The translations under genes and the position numbers were made by a program. Shown piece by piece: positions 1 through 4,808 of a DNA stretch of 6,874 bases (position 1 is the stretch's first letter; every line of letters begins with the position of its first letter). The stretch is taken from NCBI RefSeq assembly GCF_037442045.1, contig NZ_JBBIRC010000058.1, positions 1 through 6,874 of the forward strand. The letters run 5' to 3'. The notes under the pieces were generated by a model that was not told where the DNA came from, did no database searches, and was given only the letters and a program-made list of their open reading frames with translations. This DNA is from Ferroplasma sp037442045. GTDB lineage: Archaea > Thermoplasmatota > Thermoplasmata > Thermoplasmatales > Thermoplasmataceae.

Positions 1-105
1 GAATACTGCGCTTAAAATCAGTTCCAGCAATATTAATGATGTAAGCAAATGTTCCTGTAAAAGTCTCCTCCTCCAATCCGGCAAGATAATACTTTTTTTC
101 TCCAT
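1..105 (-). CDS. 5' end of an unidentified minus-strand gene, cut by the window edge and possibly frameshifted
   Basis: I do not recognise this gene. An ATG at 105-103 is preceded by a weak purine-rich AAAGG at about 113-117 and opens a frame beginning MEKKSIILPDWRRR that stays open to the window edge (35 codons). After a run of seven A (93-99 on the plus strand), the frame shifted back by one base reads YYLAGLEEETFTGTFAY, then continues as INIAGTDFKRSI to the edge. That second reading has a more protein-like composition but no start codon of its own, because a stop precedes it. A single-base indel in the A run would join the ATG to it. So this is either an intact gene in the first frame, or a frameshifted or pseudogenised gene in the second. 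About 100 bases are too few to name a family. Confidence 0.35.
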   Translation of the reverse strand, partial: MEKKSIILPDWRRRLLQEHLLTSLILLELILSAVF

Positions 106-144
106 ATTTTTACCTTTTTATATATTTCATTATATTAAAAACTT

Positions 145-153
145 ATATTTATT
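145..153 (-). promoter_or_regulatory. Possible TATA box for the left-edge minus-strand gene
   Basis: On the minus strand, AATAAATATAAG lies here. A start about 26 nt downstream would give a leader of roughly 18 nt before the ATG at 105, with room for the AAAGG purine stretch. A second TATA-like run (AATATATAAAA, 116-127) is too close to the ATG to serve it. In DNA this A+T-rich the match is weak evidence. Confidence 0.25.
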
Positions 154-612
154 CTTTGTTAACGACCTTTATTTTATAATTAACATTTTTAAAAATATCT
201 TATTTTATTTCATTTCTTGAACTTACAGAGAATTTTATTTTCTATTTATTGATTTAATCTCATGTCATGCAATTTATCTTCTTTTTAAGCCCGTATAATA
301 GTTAATAAATGGTTATACTATCATTTCCTTTTTTCTGCCATATAAATAATGAAAATAGTTTTTTGATAGCCTGCTTGCTTACAGGTCACGTATTATCATC
401 AATTAATTCCCACGCTTTAATCATTAAACATATATCTTCACTGGCGTTACAGGTATATATTGTATGCATGCACAAAAAACCGCCACGCGCAAAGTTTATA
501 TATTAATAAAAATTAAACAAAAATATTGTTATGATATTACTTGAAGAAGAAACAGTGAAATTGAGATATACCTTATTTTGCAGGGATATAGAGTTTTTAT
601 TTTTATAATAAG

Positions 613-623
613 TATAAATATAT
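613..623 (+). promoter_or_regulatory. TATA box of the DMT transporter gene
   Basis: The sequence TATAAATATAT is centred about 33 nt upstream of the ATG at 651. Archaeal transcription usually starts about 26 nt after the TATA centre, giving a leader of only 5-8 nt. This fits the absence of a Shine-Dalgarno motif before the gene and supports the ATG at 651. Confidence 0.5.
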
Positions 624-650
624 CGCAGCTCTACAGATTTTTTAATAATA

Positions 651-1529
651 ATGTTGGACCTATTACTGATACCTGCATTCACACTGTTGTTCTGGACAGT
701 CTCAAATTCATTGATAAAAGGATTAACAGCCAAGATCAGCACAAATGAAATATCAATCATTATTACAGGAGCCGGTGTCATTCCAATGGTAATCAGTATA
801 TTTATTATGCCTGCAGAAAGCATATCAATTATGGTAATGTCCCTTTCACTGGTATCCGGTGTTCTGCTTGGATTGGGATATATATTGTTTTACAGGTCAT
901 TAAAATCAGAAAATTTAGGGAATGCAGGAGTTACCATTAACATACAGCAAATTGTAGTCATATCATTCGGCCTTCTTATATTAAAGGAAACCGTTACATC
1001 ATTTATACTTCCCGGAATAATCCTAATAATACTTGGGTCAATATTCGTTACTGTAAAAAAAGGATTTAAGGTGAATAAAGTCCTTCTGATTGCAGCTTTA
1101 GCAAATATAATCTGGGGAATATATTACATACCATTATCATTTGCAATCCTTTCACTGCATGCTTCCCCTGTCCCATTGCTAATGGCAAGGATCACAGGAT
1201 TTTTGTCTGTGCTGTTAATATTTAACTTTCCTGCTATAATTAAAAAGGCAAGGTCTGTTTCAGCCAATGTAAATAACAATCATCCAAAAGTTGCTTATTC
1301 TGTTATTTTTCTTGCCATTCTTGCAGGTTTGCTGGATGGTTCAGGTAATGTTTTTTACTCTTTGTCAATACAGGATGGAATTCTGATACTGGCTGGCTCA
1401 CTAATAGCCATGCTTCCAGCGTCGCTTGCAATTTCAGGAAAATTTTTATACCACGAAAAATTAAATATAGCTCAATATAGTGGAATTTTACTTTCCGTAA
1501 CTGGAGCATTGATTATAGCTCTTGCTTAG
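651..1529 (+). CDS. DMT-superfamily (EamA-like) membrane transporter
   Basis: This 292-residue integral membrane protein fits the ten-helix, two-repeat plan of the drug/metabolite transporter superfamily, whose EamA members are about 280-300 residues long. Hydrophobic segments lie at about 3-22, 33-52, 61-81, 94-111, 115-135, 143-166, 172-193, 214-233, 240-262 and 272-291. Each half ends in the usual pattern of a helix, a short acidic turn and a final helix: LKETVTSF around E113 in the first half and YHEKLNIAQYSG around E269 in the second. The longest hydrophilic link is the loop at about 195-213. The substrate cannot be told from sequence; relatives export amino acids, sugars or other small metabolites across the cytoplasmic membrane. 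The gene appears to be monocistronic with a near-leaderless start. The remnant that follows at 1603 has nothing to do with transport. The family call is solid; the substrate is unknown. Confidence 0.85.
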   Translation: MLDLLLIPAFTLLFWTVSNSLIKGLTAKISTNEISIIITGAGVIPMVISIFIMPAESISIMVMSLSLVSGVLLGLGYILFYRSLKSENLGNAGVTINIQQIVVISFGLLILKETVTSFILPGIILIILGSIFVTVKKGFKVNKVLLIAALANIIWGIYYIPLSFAILSLHASPVPLLMARITGFLSVLLIFNFPAIIKKARSVSANVNNNHPKVAYSVIFLAILAGLLDGSGNVFYSLSIQDGILILAGSLIAMLPASLAISGKFLYHEKLNIAQYSGILLSVTGALIIALA

Positions 1530-1602
1530 GATTTGATAGCGTAATGTAATTGCTGTAAAATTCATAAGGCCCTGCACAATTTAGATTTGAGAAGTGAAAA
1601 AT

Positions 1603-1864
1603 ATGCAGAACCAGGTTGAAACATTAAAAGGGTTAATAAATACTTTTGATTGGCAGAAAAGAAGGAAAGAAACAGCCAGTGGAATGAGTGTAAAATTCAG
1701 TAATGGGGGGAAGAAGTTAATGTGCTGGTATCAGCCTATCCTTAACCAATGAAAGAAAAGCACACAGGCAGGGAATAAGAACATTAAAGACAGCTGATGG
1801 GGTATTAGAATTAAACAAACCACAGGTAAGGGAATTCCCATATGAAACTTTAAGGAAAATATAG
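1603..1864 (+). pseudogene. N-terminal remnant of an IS256-type (mutator) transposase, frameshifted
   Basis: Two reading frames together recall the N-terminal part of an IS256/mutator-family transposase. The first frame opens with ATG at 1603, reads MQNQVETLKGLINTFDWQ and then GMSVKFSNGGKKLMCWYQ, and stops at about 1752. The match resumes in the next frame from about 1754 as RTLKTADGVLELNKPQ followed by VREFPYETLR, ending at a TAG (1862-1864). The LKT-x-x-G-x-LEL-x-x-P-x-x-R pattern is a hallmark of the region before the catalytic DDE domain in this family. No D-D-E catalytic part follows, so the copy is broken and cannot transpose. A possible element end is the G+C-richer GGCCCTGCAC at about 1568-1577, but no matching inverted copy was found nearby. 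It differs in sequence from the second IS256-type remnant in this window, so it came from another element. The family is recalled from pattern, not from a search. Confidence 0.55.
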
Positions 1865-2091
1865 ATGGGATTATGCTTTATAATGAATTAAAATATAAGT
1901 CATTAAAAGTAGATCATAAAAGAAGCAGGGATTATTTTATAATAATCTGAAAATCCCTCAAAACAAAACTTGAGAATGCCATTAATATTAATTTTAAGTA
2001 TTTGAATAAAGTATTGGAAGTTTCCTGAAATATTCTGAGAGCGATTCCAAATGCATCTTCCGCGTTTATTCATAAATAACCGAATAAAAAC

Positions 2092-2137
2092 AGGGTGTGT
2101 ATTTAAAACGACCTCGAAGGTCAAAAGATCACACCCT
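2092..2137. repeat. Two-tier nested hairpin of 46 nt
   Basis: An outer perfect 8-bp stem pairs AGGGTGTG (2092-2099) with CACACCCT (2130-2137). It can extend inward by four pairs (2101-2104 with 2126-2129, including one G-U) if T2100 bulges. Inside is a second perfect 5-bp stem, GACCT (2110-2114) with AGGTC (2118-2122), closed by a CGA triloop. Such G+C-rich nested pairing stands out in very A+T-rich DNA. It could be a transcribed RNA structure, an insertion-sequence end or a protein-binding site. It lies between an IS256-type remnant and vapBC, and no known RNA family was recognised. Confidence 0.6.
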
Positions 2138-2212
2138 ATTTATATATCCAAACACTGTATATAAATATAACGAATTAAACAGGTCCACACGTATTGCAAT
2201 GCATTAATATAA

Positions 2213-2249
2213 CGACGTAAGGTCGAAATTCTGGATCATTTCTGCGTCG
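2213..2249. repeat. Imperfect inverted repeat
   Basis: CGACG (2213-2217) pairs with CGTCG (2245-2249), and AAAT (2226-2229) pairs with ATTT (2238-2241) around an 8-nt loop, with an unpaired interior segment between the two stems. It shares the short motif AAGGTC-N-AAA with the hairpin at 2092-2137. It is weaker than that hairpin and may be fortuitous. Confidence 0.3.
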
Positions 2250-2289
2250 GATAAAAGCAAACAATAAGCCATGTTATTAAATTCAAAAC

Positions 2290-2322
2290 ATATTAAAAGA
2301 AAAATTAAAAAGTTGTAACGTG
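2290..2322 (-). terminator. Possible T-rich terminator of the vapBC transcript
   Basis: About 35-65 nt after the vapC stop, the minus strand carries a tract built of CTTTTTAATTTTTCTTTT. Archaeal termination commonly uses such T-rich tracts without a strong hairpin. Similar tracts occur often by chance in DNA this A+T-rich. Confidence 0.3.
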
Positions 2323-2356
2323 AGAAAATTAAATAATATGAAATAGGACAGAGATA

Positions 2357-2791
2357 TTATATTAATAATGCATTGAAATTTAACTCCTTTGCAGTTGAAT
2401 ATTGTGCCTTATCTGCAGTTATAAATATATCAGAATTGAAAGCAGATACAATATGTATTGTATCCATTAAAGGAATATGTTTTTTAATGCACATTTTTCC
2501 AGATTTAATTATATTTTCTGCTGTTATATTTATTACCTGTATAGAATTAACTTTTGTTAATTTTAGCATTTCATTCAGGAATTCAGAATAATAAAATTGG
2601 GCATTGTTTATTACTCCTCTTTGCTCATATTTATCGAAGACAGTAGAAATTTCGCCAAACACAATTACTGAAATAATAATTTTATTTTCACCTGCATATA
2701 CTTTTTTAAATATTTCATCCACTTTATCTGATGAATCTTCATTTAAATATCTCTTAACTATTGCACTAGTATCCAGATAGGCGTTCGTCAT
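2357..2791 (-). CDS. vapC: VapC-type PIN-domain ribonuclease toxin
   Basis: This PIN-domain protein has 144 residues from the preferred start, or 146 if the ATG at 2797 is used. Numbered from the 2797 start, the four conserved PIN acidic residues are all visible: D9 in YLDTSAIVKRY, E49 in VFGEIS, D112 in PLMDTIHIVSA and D129 in FITADKAQYSTAKEL. These form the Mg2+-binding site of VapC endoribonucleases, which cut tRNA or rRNA when released from the antitoxin. The ATG at 2791 is preferred because AAGGA (2798-2802) lies 6 nt upstream of it, whereas it would touch the ATG at 2797. The gene overlaps the 3' end of the upstream antitoxin gene by 26-32 nt, so the two are translationally coupled. All catalytic residues are present, so the toxin is probably active. 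The family call is strong; the RNA target cannot be read from sequence. Confidence 0.87.
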   Translation of the reverse strand: MTNAYLDTSAIVKRYLNEDSSDKVDEIFKKVYAGENKIIISVIVFGEISTVFDKYEQRGVINNAQFYYSEFLNEMLKLTKVNSIQVINITAENIIKSGKMCIKKHIPLMDTIHIVSAFNSDIFITADKAQYSTAKELNFNALLI

Positions 2792-3050
2792 AATCATTCC
2801 TTATTTCTTTTATAATATCGATAGAATCAGTCTTTTTCATTTTCTCTCTATTTTTTATAATATAACTGTCATTAATGTCAATATATTCGATACCATTATC
2901 TTTCATGGCATTTTCAATTTCATATCTCAATGATAAGCGTTTCAAATCATCTTCGACTACCTGGCTAACAGTTTTATTTTCAAGTGCCAGTATAGATTTT
3001 GCGTTCCTTATTACATTTTCGTCAATAGACAAAGTCAATTTTCTTTTCAT
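2766..3050 (-). CDS. vapB: Antitoxin of the VapBC pair, ribbon-helix-helix-like
   Basis: This 94-residue protein starts MKRKLTLSIDENVIRNAKS. Residues 3-10 (RKLTLSID) fit the DNA-binding beta strand of a ribbon-helix-helix fold. They are followed by helix 1 (about 11-24), a turn (NKTV) and helix 2 (about 27-40, TVSQVVEDDLKRLS). The C-terminal half, charged and lysine/aspartate-rich (about 45-94), is where VapB-type antitoxins usually wrap the toxin's PIN active site. It resembles the archaeal DUF6364-like antitoxins that begin KLTLSID. The PIN-domain gene immediately downstream overlaps its end, which supports the role. It should repress its own promoter, and a perfect 24-bp palindrome overlaps its start codon, as expected for a dimeric RHH repressor. 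The start at 3050 has no Shine-Dalgarno but lies 26 nt after a TATA-like element, so the transcript is probably leaderless. Confidence 0.78.
   Translation of the reverse strand: MKRKLTLSIDENVIRNAKSILALENKTVSQVVEDDLKRLSLRYEIENAMKDNGIEYIDINDSYIIKNREKMKKTDSIDIIKEIRNDYDERLSGY
2798..2802 (-). promoter_or_regulatory. Ribosome binding site deciding the vapC start
   Basis: AAGGA on the minus strand lies inside the vapB coding region, directly against the ATG at 2797 and 6 nt from the ATG at 2791. Normal spacing favours the second ATG as the vapC start. Confidence 0.5.
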
Positions 3051-3072
3051 ACGTATATAATTATATACGTAT
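3049..3072. promoter_or_regulatory. Perfect 24-bp palindromic operator over the vapBC start
   Basis: The half-site ATACGTATATAA (3049-3060) is followed immediately by its exact reverse complement (3061-3072), with no spacer. Each arm contains the smaller palindrome TACGTA. The site overlaps the vapB start codon and lies between the presumed TATA box and the transcription start, where a bound repressor would block initiation. Ribbon-helix-helix antitoxins usually bind such palindromes to repress their own operon. The palindrome is seen directly; the repressor assignment is inferred from context. Confidence 0.72.
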
Positions 3073-3080
3073 ATTTAAAA
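3072..3080 (-). promoter_or_regulatory. TATA box of vapBC
   Basis: TTTTAAATA on the minus strand is centred about 26 nt upstream of the vapB ATG at 3050. That is the spacing expected for an archaeal leaderless transcript. It abuts the palindromic operator. Confidence 0.4.
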
Positions 3081-3284
3081 TTAATGCCAGTAATTCTATA
3101 TGTTTAAAAAACCGATTTTTACCGCCTCATATTGTGGGTTCTCCTTAAACTCTGAACCGAATTTTTATATAAAATTGAAATAGATTTTACTTAAATATCC
3201 TGCCCATTAAGGTTATGTATGTTTTTTTGCGTAAATATAAACCCTCTGTTATTAACGAAATTATCGGTTAAATAACAGGAAAGA

Positions 3285-3655
3285 ATGCCTCTATTGAGTA
3301 CGGAGGCAATAAAATACGGAATATAATGCTCTAAACTTATAAAATATGCAAGAGATAATAAGGAAAACTGTAGAAGGCAAATGAACTGTTGAAAATAGAA
3401 ATAGATTCATAGATGTCAGGGGAGCCAGGAATAAAAAATGGCCATTACAGAAGGAATTTAAAGACAAAGAACGGAGAATTAAAATTAAATGTGCCGGAGG
3501 ACAGGGATGAGATATACCACAGTGCATTGATAAATAATGATTCAATAAAGGTGGATGAATTAATACTGCTATTAATTCTTACAGGAATCATTTTCAAATT
3601 AATATTTTCTGATATGCATGTATTGGTTACTCTGTTTAAATTCCTTAAAGGATAA
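3285..3655 (+). pseudogene. N-terminal remnant of a second IS256-family transposase, with several frame breaks
   Basis: Pieces in shifting frames rebuild the N-terminal third of an IS256-type transposase. MPLLSTEAIKYGI from ATG 3285 is followed by a frame break, then MQEIIRKTVEG, another break, ANELLKIEIDS, a TAG stop, and from 3413 an open stretch. That stretch reads MSGEPGIKNGHYRRNLKTKN, then GELKLNVPEDRDEIYHSALI and VDELILLLILTGI. The patterns NGxYxRxLKTxxGExxLxVPxDRD and VDELILxLxLxGI are typical of this family just before its DDE catalytic core. The core is missing, so the element is dead. It ends only 13 bp from the 3' end of the tRNA-Trp gene. It is distinct in sequence from the remnant at 1603-1864. 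The 80-codon frame at 3413-3655 should not be annotated as a functional gene. Confidence 0.72.
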
Positions 3656-3668
3656 ATTTCTATAAAAG

Positions 3669-3810
3669 TGGAAGCACTGGGATTTGAACCCAGATCTAAG
3701 GGTCTCTTCCATGTTTCATCTTTCCAGTCACTCATCATATATTCAGAAGACCTTTAGTTAATCACAAACTGACTGGAGCCCACTAGGATACCTGATTACC
3801 CCATGCTTCC
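3669..3810 (-). tRNA. trnW: tRNA-Trp (CCA) with a 69-nt intron
   Basis: The minus strand folds as a full tRNA. The acceptor stem is GGAAGCA (3810-3804) with TGCTTCC (3676-3670), with discriminator A at 3669 and no encoded CCA tail. The D arm carries G18-G19. The T arm is CTGGG-TTCAAAT-CCCAG (3693-3677). Anticodon CCA (34-36) lies at 3776-3774 in the loop C32-T33-CCA-G37. Exon 1 is 3773-3810 (38 nt), exon 2 is 3669-3703 (35 nt) and the intron is 3704-3772, at the usual archaeal 37/38 site. Around the splice sites a bulge-helix-bulge can form: bulge A36-G37-T3772 on one side, bulge 3705-3704-A38 on the other, and a 4-bp helix of positions 32-35 with 3709-3706, in which C34 faces A3708. Oddities are G27-U43 and a U28-U42 mismatch in the anticodon stem, and a short four-base variable loop. 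Tryptophan identity rests on the anticodon and on the guide pairing of the intron. Confidence 0.93.
3704..3772 (-). ncRNA. tRNA-Trp intron acting as a box C/D 2'-O-methylation guide
   Basis: The intron carries, in order, box C GTGATTA (3765-3759, one change from RUGAUGA), box D' CTGA (3746-3743), box C' ATGATGA (3738-3732) and a degenerate box D ATGA (3719-3716). The segment before D' (about 3757-3747) pairs with exon 2 (10 positions, one A-C mismatch). The base five upstream of D' (3751) faces C39. The segment before D (3730-3723) pairs perfectly over 8 bp with exon 1 and the intron start, and the base five upstream of D (3724) faces C34. Both satisfy the N+5 rule of C/D guides. In Haloferax and other euryarchaea the tRNA-Trp intron guides methylation of C34 and position 39, so function is well supported; here position 39 is C rather than U. 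Whether it acts in cis or in trans cannot be told. Confidence 0.85.
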
Positions 3811-3831
3811 TCAATTACTGTATTATTTTTT

Positions 3832-3844
3832 GATATAAATATCT
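3832..3844 (-). promoter_or_regulatory. TATA box of tRNA-Trp
   Basis: AGATATTTATATC on the minus strand is centred near 3838. This places the transcription start about 2 nt before the tRNA 5' end at 3810. It lies about 75-80 nt upstream of the lutA start and is divergent from it. Confidence 0.5.
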
Positions 3845-3886
3845 ATATGTCCCGTTCCAGAACTAAAAATAATCATGTCCATAAAT

Positions 3887-3896
3887 ATATTTATAA
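3887..3896 (+). promoter_or_regulatory. TATA box of the lutAB operon
   Basis: ATATTTATAA is centred about 26 nt upstream of the ATG at 3918, so the transcript should begin at or next to the start codon. No Shine-Dalgarno motif precedes that ATG, which agrees with a leaderless mRNA. Confidence 0.55.
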
Positions 3897-3917
3897 GTCA
3901 GCAATTGATATATTTTA

Positions 3918-4808
3918 ATGGAAATTAACAAGCCAATGATAAAGAAAATGAAGGACATGATTTTTCAGAACCTGATGGAAAGTTATCTTCCTTTTCCGCT
4001 GGACACAAAGTTATATTCTTCATGGGCCACCGATATTCCTGAAGGTGGTGAAACTGTTTTTTACACATCCTATATGTACCAGATATCCGGAATACTGAAA
4101 AGATACGAATCATTATTTCCGAAGATATATAAATTGAACATTCCAAGAAGGCTTATGACCGCTTCCAAATTCTTAATCAAGCCAAATAGCGATGAATTGG
4201 AGCGTTCTTTTAATATATTAAAAAGCATAAAGTCAATGCTTTTAAAAAATAATCTAAAATTTGGATACCTTTATGATAAAGAGCCTTACTCTGGTGCTTT
4301 GCTGTTAGAATCAGGATTCCTAAATGAATATAAGGAATATGGGAAAAAACTCTATAACTTCTTTAATGAAAATGGAATAAAAAGGATTATAACCGTTGAT
4401 CCACATACAACAAATGCATTGAAGCGCTATAAGGATTTTATAGATTTTGACATAGACGTTATAAATTATTTGGATCTTGTGAATTTCAAAGGAACCGGAA
4501 ATTACGTTATACACGATTCTTGCCTGTATTCAAGGTCCATGGATATGTATAACTCAATAAGGAATAAAATAAACGGTTCAGGAATCAAATTAAACGAAAA
4601 TTATTTAATAACAAGCAAGGAGATGGGCAGCTGCTGCGGTGGCCCATTATCCCTTATTTCAAATAAGGATAGCGAGGATATTTCCAAAAGCCGTGCGGAG
4701 AAATTATTATCGGTAAATGAAAATGTACTGGTAATGTGCCCTCTATGCTATCAGAACCTTTCGCCTTATATAAATAACATAAAGGATATTGCAGAGGTGG
4801 TTTCATGA
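3918..4808 (+). CDS. lutA: LutA-like CCG-domain Fe-S oxidoreductase subunit (2-hydroxy acid oxidation)
   Basis: This 296-residue protein carries a C-terminal CCG (cysteine-rich) domain: C202, C239-C240 in GSCCGG, then C274 and C277 in MCPLC, with spacing C-x36-CC-x33-CxxC. The motif binds an unusual Fe-S cluster in HdrB, GlpC and LutA/LldE proteins. A first CCG-like repeat is degenerate: the regions FYTSYMYQI (48-56) and EPYSGALL (122-129) lack its cysteines, although the DPHTTNALK stretch (161-169) seen in archaeal relatives is present. At 296 residues it is longer than bacterial LutA (about 240), with an extra basic N-terminal region. No signal peptide or membrane helix is seen, so it should be cytoplasmic. 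It overlaps the downstream LUD/ferredoxin gene by 4 bp, the LutA-LutB arrangement used to oxidise L-lactate in Bacillus. The exact acid oxidised in this organism (lactate, glycolate or other) is not shown by the sequence. Confidence 0.8.
   Translation: MEINKPMIKKMKDMIFQNLMESYLPFPLDTKLYSSWATDIPEGGETVFYTSYMYQISGILKRYESLFPKIYKLNIPRRLMTASKFLIKPNSDELERSFNILKSIKSMLLKNNLKFGYLYDKEPYSGALLLESGFLNEYKEYGKKLYNFFNENGIKRIITVDPHTTNALKRYKDFIDFDIDVINYLDLVNFKGTGNYVIHDSCLYSRSMDMYNSIRNKINGSGIKLNENYLITSKEMGSCCGGPLSLISNKDSEDISKSRAEKLLSVNENVLVMCPLCYQNLSPYINNIKDIAEVVS
4794..4799 (+). promoter_or_regulatory. Ribosome binding site of lutB
   Basis: GAGGTG lies 5 nt before the ATG at 4805, inside the end of lutA. Together with the ATGA start/stop overlap it supports translational coupling and fixes the lutB start. 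The first gene of the operon lacks such a site, as is common in archaea with leaderless first genes. Confidence 0.6.

Larger units (their letters stand above)
106..650. other. A+T-rich intergenic region
   Basis: This gap of about 545 bp separates the left-edge gene from the transporter. An open stretch at 309-506 (+) would encode 65 residues, but it lacks a placed promoter or ribosome binding site and its composition is not protein-like. A 25-codon frame at 531-608 (+) starts MILLEEETVKLRYTLF and lies about 33 nt after a TATA-like TTTATATATTAA (494-505). It is the best small-gene candidate here, but support is thin. An inverted repeat of 6 bp (GTATAA/TTATAC, near 293-316) is present. I see no RNA gene, no CRISPR repeats and no recognisable transposase remnant. 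Confidence 0.5.
1865..2356. other. Gene-poor stretch between the IS remnant and vapC
   Basis: I see no intact gene here. Reading the plus strand in the frame of 1865 gives stretches of plausible protein, such as DGIMLYNELKYKSLKVDHKR and later AIPNASSAFIHK, but with stops about every 25 codons. If it was once coding it is now dead. A minus-strand open frame (1903-2124, 73 codons) has no promoter or ribosome binding site and overlaps the hairpin at 2092-2137. The section holds two inverted repeats, listed separately, and a pyrimidine-rich minus-strand tract that may terminate the vapBC transcript. Confidence 0.4.

Noticed and set aside
309..506. A 65-codon plus-strand open frame in the left intergenic region
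   Set aside because: No start signals and an unlikely composition; length alone is not convincing.
503..823. A 106-codon minus-strand open frame
   Set aside because: It is mostly antisense to the transporter's start and promoter, and its composition mirrors the transporter's hydrophobic codons.
1903..2124. A 73-codon minus-strand open frame
   Set aside because: It has no promoter or ribosome binding site, overlaps a nested hairpin and resembles no family I recognise.
3109..3168. Imperfect direct repeat CCGATTTTTA / CCGAATTTTTA and a GGTTC/GAACC inverted repeat upstream of the second IS256 remnant
   Set aside because: Considered as an IS terminal repeat, but no matching copy exists at the other end of the remnant and the stem is only 5 bp. 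Chance is likely in A+T-rich DNA.
3669..3693. tRNA-Trp 3' end as an attachment site
   Set aside because: No second copy of this segment was found in the window, so an att pair cannot be shown.
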